From assembly GCF_905475345.1 (NCBI RefSeq), contig NC_066588.1:8146001-8210000 (forward strand): 64,000 nt of DNA. Direction: 5' to 3'. The translations under genes were made by a program, and so were the position numbers. Shown here one piece after another: positions 1 to 12,854 of this stretch; position 1 is the stretch's first letter, and each line of letters opens with the position of its first letter. This stretch comes from Vespula vulgaris (Eukaryota > Arthropoda > Insecta > Hymenoptera > Vespidae). The notes beneath the pieces are model-generated. The model made no database searches, was not told where the DNA came from, and was given only the letters and a program-made list of their open reading frames with translations.

Positions 1-3000
1 TTCTGAAGATAGTACCACATTTTTTTCAATTTTTTTTGTTGATTGATCAAGTAATGTATTTTCATCCGTTAAAGTAACTGCACTTCCAGTATTGCTATTT
101 TTGGATATATCTCCATCGTATCGAGATGACCAGTTACAACATGCTATCCTACAAGCTGTTATCTTTTGTCTAGCATCACAAAGATAAGCATGATAATTTC
201 CATATAGACTGTCTGATACCCTGGTACCATAATTTATCGATAATGGTAACGATTTTAATGTATCAGATGTGTTATTTAAAGACTCTTCACGCGAAGCAGA
301 CAAAGTGCTTGGTAATGAAGTAGGGGATGATGCCAAAGGAGAAAACGGAGAACAACAATTTGGTATCAAAGCTAAAAATTTTTCGGCACCACGTCCAAAA
401 GGATCTATATCTTTCAATCTTCGACGCTGAGATAACATTACATGAGAACAAGGGGTCAATGCCCCTAAACATAGCTCCAACATTACATCTTCACAGTTTA
501 AGTTAATCAAGGTTTCAAACAATGCCAAAGTTACAATACATAACTATAAAAAAGAGAGAAACATTTAAATACATATACAATATTACAATACAAAAATATA
601 ATTATATTCAATATTCTTCGTAAAGAATATAGTAAAATATATGTTAGATATGTACCCTTGATCTAGAAGATATTCTCTGTATAAGACTGTCCAATATCCT
701 ACATTCGTCATAGTTATCTTCAAGTAAAAATCTAACTAGTGATCTCAGTAGACCCGGTTCTGTTACGGATCGAAGAAACAAATCAAAGTAAGCAGTAGCT
801 GCTACTAATTCATCCACAGTTGTCTACAAATATTACAAAGAAAGATTATACAAAATTACCAGATTATTAAAATATTAAAAAACACTCAAATTATTAATTT
901 TTACAGATCACAGTAAAAAAAATTATAATCTTGACAATCTTATTATTAATTGTTTAAAGAGTAACAAAATTAAAAAAGTTGCTATCTTATGTATTATAAA
1001 ATTAGTTAGTGCTATTGTTAAATCTGGTAACTTTAAAAAAAAATGTAAATACATATTTGCTTTATGTGATAAAAGAAGGGTACTCAGATATAAATACAAA
1101 AGTTTTATATTAGCATTCTGTTAAAAAAAAATAATTAAATGGCTTGAGTAATTAACTTAAAATATTTTGCTAAAAAATAAAATAAAATGAATAAATATTA
1201 AAATTTAATTGTTGAGAGAAACCAGTACCATTTACTTAAGATACCTTATGAAGCATAAATTTACAAAAAGCACATTGCATGAAAATATAAATTACAAAAA
1301 AGCGGTTTAATAAATAAAGCTGAAATAAAATTAAAAGATGGTTAAACAATATTGTAAGCATAAATGAACACATTTATATTGTTTCTCATAAACTACATTC
1401 ATTTATTTAACATCATATGTTATATGATGTTATAGTAATGTCATATATAATGTAGGAGAAAATATTTATAAAGTGAAACAGAGTTTTATTCTTTTTTTTT
1501 ATTCTATAAAATTATTGATCAATATTTTGTCCTACTAAATTACATATGTAGTTCACAAGTTAAAAGTTTTTTGTAGTAAGATCTTAGCGAAGACAGTATT
1601 TCAGTAAAAAATATTAAGTTTGAAGAGAAATGTAATTTAACTTTTTTTTTTCTAAATTGATAACTTTGAAAGCAAATTATCATATCAAAATTTTTTTTCT
1701 TGACTGAGATACTATCTCTATGTACCCAAAAATATATTTTGTACTAACCCGGTGCTCTGGTGCATCTAGCTGTTCTAGAGTCAAGCCAAGAGAATCCTAG
1801 GAGCACCATGAGCGTATCACCAGATAGCCACCAACAATCATAAAAGACAACATCAATGACTTATGCTTTATTAGCATGAAAATTGAGTTTTAGCAGTACC
1901 AACACCATAATAAAGAATATACAAAATATTAAGCAGTGCTAGACATAGATAATATGCATATATTATTATTTCTATGTATTACAAAATTAATTTAATTTAC
2001 TTATATATTTATAATATATAAAACAGTGAAATTTCCTTAATTGCATATGTTATTAAATATAGTATTTCTTTAATCATTTTATGCAAAAACATAAATTATC
2101 ATAGAAATAATTTAGAACTAAGTTTGTAAGTGTTCAATTGTTCACTACTTAATATGCATTATTAAAAACTGGGTGATAAACTTTTATCAGTTTTAATATG
2201 TTTTAAATAGCATGTGCTTTGATTAATCAAATAAAAAATTCTATGTATTTTGCATGTGAACATATGCATAGGTATAATAATAAATAAAATAAAATAAGAA
2301 AAAACTACAAATAATGTAATACAAATAATTTTTAATAAGAAAAGCAATTAAAAATGTTAAAAAACTATTGAATTGTTAAATTTCATTTATTTTTTTGTAT
2401 CACAATAATTTAGTTCTACAAAAATTAATTTAATGTTTTATAATATTACAAAGTGCACTGCTTCTATAAAATGAATACCTTTCTTTATCAGACATAAGTT
2501 ATGTGCTAAATCATAAAATATAAATTTATTGTGCTTAAAATTCTTATACTTACCTGTAACAAAGCAGGTCCCATTACAGGTACCAGAAATCCATGATATA
2601 AAAATTCAAGTAATTGTTTTTGAACCATAGGATGAGCAATTTGTGCAACAGCATTACAAAACTCCAAAGAATTCATAAGTTGTATAAGTGCTGGTATATC
2701 ATTAACATCATCAGGTGTTAAACGATGCCAATCATCTGTTTCGATATTAAGTTTTCGAGGTAATAAAGAGTAAAGACCACTCAAACCTGTAGCTAGTACC
2801 TAGTGAAATATAACATTTTCTTTTATATTGTATTTTAGGAATTCTTTTATATTAGAAAATATAATTTACCGGACAAATATTGGATTGATCAGCAATATAT
2901 AATCCAACTTCATCATTTTTCTTGGAAAGAGACATACATAACAACATGGCATCTCGGGATTGTTGTCCAATACCTCCTTCCCTATGAACGTGAGGTATCA

Positions 3001-3932
3001 ATAATGTAAAAATAATAAATCTGAAAATTGATACGAAACGTATTAGCATGAAGAATAGCTTTACATACAGTTATAAAATAAATAATTTTTCTATTAACTT
3101 ATTTTTCCCAGTTGATGTTGAATGAAAAAATAAATCCAGTAAAGCCATATTTTGCATTAAAGCTACACATAATTGATTTAATAAAACAACCAATTTTTTC
3201 TCTACTTCCAAAGGCATAATATCATTAGCACATTCTTCTAATAATCTTAACAACGGCCTTGTTACTGGTTCATGTGCAAGCAATGTGCCACTGTACGATA
3301 CTAATAATTCATAAAGTTTAAGTTGTTCTAAACGAACAGCATTATTAAATCTGAAAGTAAAATTATATTTAACAAAAACAATAAGAAATACTTATAATAC
3401 TTTCACTAATATTTCAATAATATATGTTACAAAACCAGTTAAAATTTTTACCTTCCAGTATGTACACTCCATTCGTATAATTTTACAAGTAAATTCTCGC
3501 TTAATAAGTACTCTAGACACGGAGAATGTGTTGCACTAGAATTTTGACGGTAATGCTTGGAAGACGTAGACTCTCTAAGTTCTAATACTAGAAGAGTTAC
3601 CATCTGGTCAATATGATTAACAACACCAAGAACATCATCTTGACTAGGTATTCCCTTTGGTGGCTATAAAGGTATAATTAAATGATTAAGCGTGATAAAT
3701 TTAATATATTATACAATTATTAAAGTTTGTATATGTAGTATATATATTTTTAGTACTGTATCTAATTTTCTGTGTAGCTTACAATAGTATGTAAAATGAT
3801 CTCATAAGCTTGTTGCCAATGCTTGCAGAAACTATCGTAGCATGCTGATGGATCAGCATCTTTTGGTGGTGAATCTCTAGATCGTTGTTTGGTAAAACTT
3901 GTCCTCAATGGACTATTTCGTAACCAACTCAT
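1..3932 (-). CDS. FHIP1: FHIP1-type FTS/Hook-interacting protein (FAM160A family), 3' end outside window
   Basis: Family role (known): FHIP proteins bind FTS and Hook and link dynein to early endosomes. Seven coding exons are visible on the minus strand: 3783-3932, 3452-3663, 3099-3350, 2870-3020, 2554-2799, 656-823 and 1-543 (open at the window edge). Splice phases join cleanly. The start is the ATG at 3932 (MSWLRNSPLRTSFTK). Recognisable family blocks in order are CKHWQQAYEIIL, VHREGGIGQQSRDAMLL, GLYSLLPRKL, DDWHRLTPDD, SLEFCNAVAQIAHPMVQKQL, GFLVPVMGPALLQ, DELVAATAYFDLFLRS and LNCEDVMLELCLGALTPCSH. The last visible exon leaves this conserved core for a Ser/Thr-rich stretch, as expected in the linker. 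Exon 3 uses a weak donor (GTTAAT), but the join to FIIFTLLIPHVHRE fits the family. The 1.7-kb intron 824-2553 is the only long one. Gene identity is confident; the FHIP1A/FHIP1B distinction does not apply to insects. Confidence 0.93.
824..2553 (-). other. Long intron of the FHIP1 gene
   Basis: AT-rich intron with long A/T runs and no coding potential. The one exception is a more GC-rich island at about 1745-1860, described separately. Donor GTAAGT lies at 2548-2553 and the acceptor AG at 824-825, on the minus strand. Confidence 0.8.
1751..1807. other. Structured island inside FHIP1 intron (possible small RNA)
   Basis: A perfect 7-nt inverted repeat (GGTGCTC at 1751-1757, GAGCACC at 1801-1807) encloses a further CTAG/CTAG pair (1766-1769, 1797-1800). 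It stands out from the surrounding AT-rich intron by base composition. Intronic position would suit a snoRNA processed from the host transcript. However, I cannot identify convincing C/D boxes, and the ACA trinucleotide on the host strand is not at the usual distance from the stem. It could also be a remnant of a mobile element. Confidence 0.25.
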
Positions 3933-4720
3933 TTCTAAAGAAAAATTTATACACTTCGAAAGTTGGAAAACATTTAATATTCATTCATATTTTCCGTATT
4001 GCACATTAACGATCGTTTCTCGCACACAATAAGCGTGCAATGTTTGAAAACACAATTAACAAAGTACTTGTCAAAAATGTCTAACTTAATGCGTTAATCG
4101 CCCACCTGTACAAAGCCACTACGATAAAAAAAAATACATATTCACTAAGCCAACTGTGTCAGGACGAATACGATAAGTCGAATTACATGACATCTCGACC
4201 TTAACACGCTTTTTAAATAGAGAAATTATTTTGCACCAATTTATCACTACAATGATACATCGACATCAAAGTCTATTTGTCGTGATTCGCAATTACCTAT
4301 TCTTCAGTGATTAAAAAGAATATTATGATCAGGGATGACAACCAAAATTGTACTTGACACGAGGTGTACCAATTACTTATTACATTTCAATCAAAACAAT
4401 ACAATAGTTATATTGATTGCAATTTACGATAATTTATTATATATGAATATTGTAATTACAAATAATTACGATATAATTATAACAATTTGAAATAAATTAA
4501 CTAGTTAAATAAATTTCTAAATTATTAATTTTCAATCTTTTGTTATCAACGCATTCAATATTATTTCATTCCGTCAGATGGCACTTGTTCATAATTCCAT
4601 TTTATTTTATCTATCGATAAAGTAGGAAATATTAATTATCCTTAAGGCTGTTCACTACCTATTTTTCCTAGTGTATGCAATTTCACCGATGAGTATAAAC
4701 AATAAAACAAACATTCGACC

Positions 4721-5130
4721 GATTTTAACATTTATCGATCCAATCTTCTTTTTTATTTCAATAAATAAGTACCGAAGCTCTCTCCTTTCAAATGTCTGAG
4801 ATTAAACAATTAATACCTTCGATAACTTTATAATTATTTAAACAATATTAAACGATAATGTACATGGAGTACAACAAACTAATATTTAAACAATAGTATA
4901 AGTTAATAATAGTTTAATATAAAATAATTTCAATTTAATATTTAAACGGGTAAATTTTGATCTCCACGTCATAGAATACATTTAATATCAATATAAACAA
5001 ATTAAACAATTTTGATATTTATCGATCCAATTTTCTTTCTCATTCCGACGAGAAAACATCGAAGCTCTCTCTTTTCTATCTTAGATCAAAAATTTAATAT
5101 TTTCAGTAATTTTATAATTGTTTAAACATT
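4721..5130. repeat. Diverged direct duplication, two copies of about 125 bp
   Basis: Copy 1 (4721-4845) and copy 2 (5009-5130) share in order TTTATCGATCCAAT, CGAAGCTCTCTC and TAATT(A/G)TTTAAACA. The spacing is constant at 284-287 bp. Divergence is moderate, and the DNA between the copies is unrelated AT-rich sequence. No terminal inverted repeats are visible. Confidence 0.6.
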
Positions 5131-7985
5131 TTTAGTTTCTTTTGGATGGGGTCCTTAGATGTGAATATTTGAAAGAGGCTCTTGAGCGGAATATTTTTTT
5201 TCAATAGAGACATAGTTTTAATATTTCGATCAATTTGGGTACTTTGACTTTGCTTGAGTGGAATGATCTTCAAGCCATTCGTTCCGAGTTTTCAGTTTTT
5301 TTCCATGCTCGATTTATCATCGATGGATTAAAATTTTTAGATAGGAAGTTAGAATCTTTCTCCATTATTATTAAAATCTTTTCCAAATTTGTTAAGAAAC
5401 TTTATTTTTATGTATAAACTGTTAGGAACACCATTTTTGACACGATTTTTTTCAAAGAAAATAAAGCTTTTTTAAAGTTTAGAAAAGCTATGTTCTTACT
5501 TGATTTTTCATTTTTAAAATGAAACCTTGTTCGTCATTATCGTTCAAGAATTGTTATAAAACTATAAATAAATTATTATAAAACCAGGAGTGATTAATAG
5601 TCATAATAATTAATAAAATAAAAAGATAACATTATAATGATCCTATGATTGATAGGATTAATGATTCTATGTCATTATGATCCTATGTCTAAAGAATTTA
5701 TAGAAGAAAATAGAACATTTAAACTAAAAAATATAGGTAATAAAAATATAAATATAAATGCTATGAGTTCCGTGTAATTATTCATTGTATTTTTTTAAAT
5801 ATTGAATATAATGTTTTGCATAATTAAAACGATTGTAATATTAGTTTAAGGATGTTCGTTAAAGGATGTAAGATCATTATCTGATGTCAACAAAGTACAG
5901 ATATGCGCACAACGAGATATTGTAGATGTATTATTATATGATTTTAATTATAGTTACAATCATTAGAATCTTTTATATCTTTTTTTAGAAAACATATCTT
6001 TATGATTCCAGTTCCAGCATAAAAAAAAAACATTTCACACATTTAATTTAAATATGTAATTATTTACTCGCATATTGTATCATGATATTTATCAACTTAT
6101 AAAATATAGAATAATCAGTAATACTTATCATAATCACGATTAGTTATTCATCTAATACAGAAGAAAATATAAAGTTTATAATATTTCATTCTTATGTGCA
6201 AGTATTTTCATTTTTGTTTATATCGAAAATATATTATACATTAAGAAAAACAAGATTTTATTTCACATTGAAGTAATCTGTATTATTTTGCACAACATCA
6301 AAATAGACGAGAGACGATATATTAAGATAGTAACATGATTGCCGATGATAAAGTTACGTATCGTATTAAGCGAATTTATATTCAATGATAAGATTATAAA
6401 ATTAAGGAGTTATCTAAGAGAAAGCATGTGAAGATCGCAATTTCTTTTCCATATTCAAATCTCAATCCGCTTTCGAGAAAGAAAAAAAATAATTAACGAT
6501 AGCAAGTAACTTTCTGATAGTTTTGTTCTTTTGTCATAATTAATATCCTTTACTGCAGTTTTGTAAAATATTAGTAAAAAAGTAGAAGATAACAAATCCA
6601 GTTGATCAATTTTTTTTTCATTTAATTTATACTAATAAACACTTTTCTATTTAATATTAATTACTTGGCAATACTGAATTATTTTTCTTCATAATCATAT
6701 CTACTTATTCTAAATAAATCTAATCGTAAATATACTAAACGATTACCAAAAGCATTAAAAGCTATGGTTTCTCGTCAGTCAGCGCTATTGTATTTCGAGT
6801 CATCGCTTTAATTAATTAACTAATTAATTTCTTTCTTGTATTGAAACGGGCCAACGAGAAAGCGATTATTCAGTCTCCTCAGAGTATACATTATTATGGA
6901 AGGCCATGTGAGTTGTATTTTCATATAGAGAAAAAATATTTTCAAACACTGCTCGGTCTTATCCCTATGGACACTTAATATTTCGCTATCGCTTTCTCTT
7001 AAATTAGTCGATAAATATAATAGTGATTTAACATAATTAACATAAGATCTTGTGATTATTGCATTCGTACAACGACGTCTTTCCAATATATATTTTTTAT
7101 TTATATTTTTGCTTTTAAGAAACTTCAATAAATATTTCCTTCGATTAATCTGCATTCTTTTTTTTTTTTTTTAATAAATAGGATGATATGTCGCATTATT
7201 GTAGAGTATGCGAAATACATAATGATTTCTTTGAAATTGTGCGTCAATCGACGAGTGTCAATTCAATAAAAGATATATTGATGTTTTATGTCAAATATAT
7301 GCATGAAATATTTTTGAATTGCAATCATTGTCGTCTTCGCTATGCAAAGAGGTTCTGATCTGAATTTAAATTCATATATTTTGTTAATGTTATAAATGTA
7401 ATAGTTTTGTTATAATCATAATTCGGCTGATTACGAAAACAATTCAAAAATAAATTCCTTTCATTTTATAATTGTTCATTCGTCGATTGTATTATAACAA
7501 TGGAAATTCGATAAAGAGAACTTGAAAGAAGTTTATTAATTTTAAATAACAAGTTGCAAGAACGTGCTGAAAAAAAATATCTTTTTCATTCTTCTTTTAT
7601 TTTACTCGTATGTGCTTAGGCAAGTAAAACTTTCTAACTACGATCACATTTGTATATCATGCAAGTAATACCAGTCTTTTCTTCATATAAAAATCGAAAT
7701 TGGAATTAGAAAACGAGGGCTAAAATAAACATTTTTGAATAAAACTTTAACATAACGTATAATATAATTATTAAACTCTCGATTGATAATATAACACATA
7801 ATCTTGATTAATTGAGAAAGTAAACAAAAATAATAAGATCAATTGTTAACAAATGTATTGATGAAATTACAAAAAAAAAAGAAAGAAAAAAGAAAACAAC
7901 AACAAAATAAAATAAGAGTATATAGAAAATTCATACGTACATACATTTCTATCTATGCGTGAGTATATTATACACGCAAACATGA

Positions 7986-7991
7986 TTTATT
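7986..7991 (-). terminator. Probable poly(A) signal of the neuropeptide gene
   Basis: AATAAA on the minus strand, about 283 nt past the stop codon at 8274. It is the nearest canonical hexamer I found downstream. The assignment is by position only. Confidence 0.4.
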
Positions 7992-8273
7992 AAAGGAACC
8001 ATGGTATTTTTATTTCAGCAAATTCTTGCAAATTGAAAGAAGTCTTTTCCAGCACCGTGTTTTTGAAAATGAATAGTCTTTGACTCTCGGACACTTTCTC
8101 ATTCACGATAAAGGATTACATAGTTAAAGAGAAGTGTTTATGAGAAACGTGTCGTACAATATGCCCAAATGAAAGAGCTTGCACGCAACAGTTCTGTAAA
8201 CTTTCTTTTTCTTTTTCCAACATTCCTGATAAAATATAAAATTTTCCAAGTATGATTAATTTATGTTAATAAA

Positions 8274-11200
8274 TTAATAAACCATATGATGCGGATAAGG
8301 AGGATAACCACGTGGTTGGATACCCATTTGTAATGGAACGATGTTAACGTATGGATCGTAACTCTGAAAAGAATAAGTCAATAACTATAAAATAATTTTA
8401 ACAAACTGTCTTTTTAAGTCTCTTCATATCATTGTATTATTGTCATCTTTGTCTACGTTATAGAGTTCAAAAAAAAAAAATGAAGCAGAAGTATTTAATT
8501 TTATTAAATATTATTAATATTATCGCGTCTCACCGGTGCTCGTTTCTTCGCAACCATATATTTTCTCTCCGTGGGATAATACGAGTCTTGAGAATAAAGA
8601 GTGCCATACTGATTGGCATAAGGATGCGCACCATTATCTAATTGTTGCCCGTATTGATTTTCATATTGCTCGTAATAACCAGAGGGATGAGTATGCACGA
8701 TACCGATATCAGAAGGTGAGAGGGTATCTGTACCGTATCGATACGAGGAATATCCAGGAACATTCATCCAAGCGAGAGCTGTTAAAATTTATTTATCGAT
8801 AATAAAGTTATTCAAATTTCAATCGATCAACGAATTGAAAATTCTTATAAGATTTTTACCATTTCTAGGATCTTCTTCTTCCATCGGATCAGTGTCCTCT
8901 TCGTTATCGTATTCCTCGTTCGCATATCTATACAAATTCGTAACGATTTATAAATTAAATAATAGGAAAGCCGATAATTTACATTAAAGCAAATTCAAAG
9001 CTATCAACCGAAATACGCGTATATAAGTACGTAATGGATCGTAACCTGTTGCGATGTCCATTCTCCCACATTGATAAAAGAGTCCATGCAGGTTCAGGGT
9101 GAATATCCACTTCACGTTTATAACGTGGTTCAGCATAGATAGGAATGCTAAAAGGATCGTATAACAAAACTCATAAATTTGAGTCGTTCGGATGTTTTTA
9201 AACTACAAGATTACTTTCGTCCTCGAAAATCGTATTAAAACGAAAACGAACAAAATCTTTCCTTGAAAATATTACTTTTTTCTTTTGAATCTAAATCCTT
9301 CGATAATTTATTATTTGTTCATAAAATCTATATCGCTAATGAATGTTGTACTGCGTCATAGCATAAGTATCATAAGGCTAATACTTCTTCCGCTTGCTTC
9401 GTGCTTTGACAAAATGAGTGGAAAGATTATCCGGACGAAGAAAAAATTTTCTTTTATTTGTTACATTTATTGGTTTTCCAACGATTCATCGGATTTAAAT
9501 AATCGATACATTCTTTTTTTATTATCGTTTATGTTCGTACCAAAGAAGCTTTTCACAATGCAACGAGGAAGGAAATACTTTAAAAGGTTTGAGTGTGATG
9601 TCAGCTGATTGTCTGACTATATAGCAAATGGCAGTAATACCGTGACCTAGTTTTCCTGGTTGGTTCCATTCAGCTTTTCGTACGGCTACACTACTCTAGA
9701 AAACACCCTCCCTCCCCCCTTACCGTCCAACCCCACTACCAGCTCCTACCTCTTTTGCGTCACTAGTATCGAACGATCCATAGTCTGCGGCAAATTTCAT
9801 CTACGTACTTGTGAGAGAGTGTGCGCGTTACGTCTGAGTACGTAATACGTAGAGGGAGGAAAACGAAGAGAGAAAGGGTCTAAGAGAGTTTCAGCAAGCT
9901 ATACAGGGTGACTCGAGCGATTTTCTATTCCGAACGAGAGGGTCTCTATTTTTCTTCTCGATCAAAATATTATCGTTGACGACAGGAGAAAAACGATATT
10001 ATCATTAATTATATTACTAATATTGATTATCCACTCTACGACCTATGACATTTAATCGACATTTATTCAAACAAAGTGTTCATCGCGCATAGCTTTTTAA
10101 GATAAAAATAGAACGCTGACGTAGAAAATGTAAAACAGGTATATACATATATATAGAAACATCTTGAATAAATATAAATCTAAATGAACGCGACTCTGTG
10201 TTTTGTAAACGAAAAAAAAATTTCTTTCATAAGATCAGCTTCGAAAGATACTCTGCAAAGGATAGGTTACTGATCGGCACGATGACGACACATCTCCGAG
10301 TTGTTCAATACGACTCGGTCGTCAAGCCGACCGCCGTTCCTACCGAGGGCAACGCCCTCCCGTCAGCTCTCTCGTCGACCCTCTAGTCGACCCTCTCGTC
10401 CCCATTGAGAAGAAGTGCCGAAGAAAAGGGGAGATAGCTTCGGGAGAGGAATGAACGGGTGGTGAAGGGTGGTTCAGGGTATGCTCTGCTCGATTTAGTT
10501 TTCCTGGGATTTCCATTCCACAGGTGCGACGTCATCAAAAGAAAAGTAATTCGAACTTATGATAATGCCAATGATAACGATAATGACAATGACTTTCTCA
10601 CTCACCTTTTCTTTGCCTGAATCGGAGAGTTTTGCGTTTGATATGCCATATGATATCCCGTACTCGTTGGTGAAATAGTAGTCGTACGAATACTTGGGAT
10701 TGATTTTTCTGATCGTTTTCGCCGATCGTCGCTCATATAATAACGAGAATAAGGTGCTACGTCCCATACATGCGGCATTTCATCACCTTCTTCGGTTACG
10801 ATGACCTTTCCATATCTGTATAGAAATATTAAAACAGGCTGTCAATCGAGAATGTAGATACTACAGAGATTAAAATAGAGTCAGAGACATCAATATTTCG
10901 AATCTAGGAAATTCGATTATTAATCCTGAACTTACTCGTAATTTTTATCGTACGGATTGTATACTTCGCGCTCGTCCAAAGAATTTCTCGGAGATTTTGG
11001 ATTGGAGAACTTGTTCTCTTTTGCGAGGGATGCCTTTAAAGCATCTAACCCTGCCACGTTTAATGCTCCTAAAAATATAAAGTTTCATGTACGTCCTCGA
11101 TACGATTTATTTAACTACGCTTAACAAAGCTTTATTAACGTTCTTTACTTTTTTCTGCGCTTGAAATATACGGATTGCCTCTATTCTCAGGTTGTCGATT

Positions 11201-12854
11201 TTGTTGATTACCGAACATCAATGTTTCCTGAGCACGTTTCGCTACGGATAAAAGTTTACAGAATAATTACTATTTTTTAAAGAGAGTGTATATGATACTT
11301 TTTGATCGATTCGATAGGATGATCATTTTCCTCACGTTTTGTTCTCGTTATTTGATCCGTTTTCTTCGTATCTCCTTTCAAGCTTGTCGGCAAGGAAATG
11401 CTCGGCGCAATTAGGGTACATAGTATCAATAAACACGCCCAACTATTAAGCATCTATAAGAAATGGATTACTATTATTTTTCCATAGAAAAATTTCGAGA
11501 GTTCTTTTTATAAACTAGTTAGGATTCGCCATATCTTATGCTAAATATAAGTAATTAAAAACATCGGGTCACGATGGGAGAGAAAAAGATAAAGGAGTTT
11601 AAATGTCACGTAACGCGGAATGTCAAGAGTCTATTTTCAGTATACATAGGTGATAAAAAATTAATGTATAGGTATACCTCGTAGGAAGCTCTATAAGAAA
11701 ATGTTCGTTCGTGTTTCAGTTGTTAAACAATATAATACTTCGAAATAGGATAAAATTATCGATGAGATAACATTTTATTATACTCTTTTTTTTATATACA
11801 ATAATTCATTTCTATGAAACACAGGATAGTAGTTATATTATAACATATTTTTTAAATCTCATAGATATAGTACATTTATTAATTCCAAGTATTTAAGTTA
11901 GTAAAGTTTCGTTTTATGTACAAAAAATAAATAAAAATAAATGAAAAACAAATATTCTTGCAAATCAGCTGTTAAAAGAATTTTTTTCTTTTTCAGTGAT
12001 ATCGGACTACTAATCAAAATCTGGACCTACATTTCTTAATTAATAACCTGATCGCAGATGATCTAATCGCATGGAGGTTTTTTTCTCAATTAAAGCGGGC
12101 CAACTGTTATATAGGAAAGCCGGATATAGTAGACCTAGAAATTGCACACTTGTTGCATGTAGGTATACTGTAGTCACTTATCGTGCTATACGATGCTCAC
12201 AGCTGCGTCGCTCATAATTAAAGATATATTTCAGTGATCATCCATTCATTGATAAATGCCTCTATCTATGACGTATCCTATGACGTTTTTGATTACGTAG
12301 AAAGTATTAATATCGCATGATTTTCTATCTAAGAAAGCACGCTTATATGCCTGCGGTAAATGTCACGTCAGCTGTAGCTACCGATATTTATCCTAGAATA
12401 TTTTCTTTTCGCATTTATAAGGTACAAAAAAAAAATGGTGCTCATTTTTTTTTCAGCGCGCTTATTTGAGTCTACGTATAAATTCGCAGTAGTTACATTA
12501 ATTTAAATAAGAAATTACGTCACGTATATTAAATATAAGATTAAACTTATTTAACTTCTTCTTATTTCTATTTTTGGCAATAATAAAAATATCAGTAAGT
12601 TCATAAAATATTCAATTAATAAATATTCAATTCCAAACAAGATCGTAAAGATCTGATATGTATAAAAATAAAAAAAAAAACGACAAGAAAGAAAGAAAGA
12701 AACAGGTTCTCACGTAATGTAAAAACCAAGAAGAAAAAAGTAATTATTAAAACAAAGTAATTATTTAAAGTAATTACTTAAATAACAAATAATTGTATAT
12801 TCGTTAAATTGTATAAATCGATTCAAAAAAAAAAAAATTTACCTTAATATCCAT
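8274..12854 (-). CDS. NVP-like neuropeptide prohormone (relative of the honeybee NVPIYQEPRF precursor)
   Basis: Secreted precursor of brain peptides, expected to be cut by prohormone convertases. Nine coding exons: 12843-12854, 11336-11453, 11149-11241, 10936-11068, 10616-10815, 9046-9147, 8860-8937, 8534-8778 and 8274-8363; all phases join, giving 356 codons. Translation probably starts at ATG 12854 (MDIK) and continues in frame into MLNSWACLLILCTLIAPSIS, a signal peptide. The in-frame ATG at 11453 also works. The mature part begins LPTSLKGDTKKTDQ, like the honeybee SLPTNLAED peptide. Dibasic sites follow: PKR/AQETLMFGNQQN, EKR/ALNVAGLDAL, RRKR/SEKSIPS, KK/SIPIYAEPRY/KR, and KKR/APSYDPY. SIPIYAEPRY corresponds to honeybee NVPIYQEPRF. 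The C-terminal third is Tyr/Gln-rich (YYEQYENQYGQQ) and ends PYPHHMVY. Family assignment is from memory of honeybee brain peptides; the receptor and function are not known to me. Confidence 0.88.
9148..10615 (-). other. Long intron of the neuropeptide gene with GC-rich blocks
   Basis: Most of this intron is AT-rich. Two blocks, about 9655-9900 and 10280-10450, are clearly richer in C, G and CpG than anything nearby. The second contains a short direct repeat (GTCGACCCTCT at about 10375-10398). It separates the exon ending QAKK from the exon starting with the SIPIYAEPRY peptide. An internal promoter or enhancer is possible, but no core element is certain. Confidence 0.5.
11454..12842 (-). other. 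First intron of the neuropeptide gene
   Basis: The donor GTAAAT follows AAG at 12843, and the acceptor (TTATAG) abuts the second ATG at 11453. The intron is AT-rich with poly-A/T runs and a GAAA-type tract near 12685. No coding signal was seen. Confidence 0.6.

Larger units (their letters stand above)
3933..8273. other. AT-rich intergenic region between FHIP1 and the neuropeptide gene
   Basis: FHIP1 reads leftward from 3932, so its 5' UTR and promoter should lie in roughly 3935-4300. No gene is recognisable in the rest. Open frames such as 6820-7155 (minus) have AT-driven composition, no family resemblance and no splice context. A diverged direct duplication lies at 4721-5130. The right end, about 7990-8273, is the likely 3' UTR of the neuropeptide gene. 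Confidence 0.7.

Noticed and set aside
6820..7155. Minus-strand frame of 111 codons
   Set aside because: Lys/Ile/Asn/Leu-rich composition expected of random AT-rich DNA; no homology, no UTR-like context.
12685..12700. (GAAA)n tract as a candidate poly-purine element
   Set aside because: Too short and too common in this AT-rich intron to mean anything.
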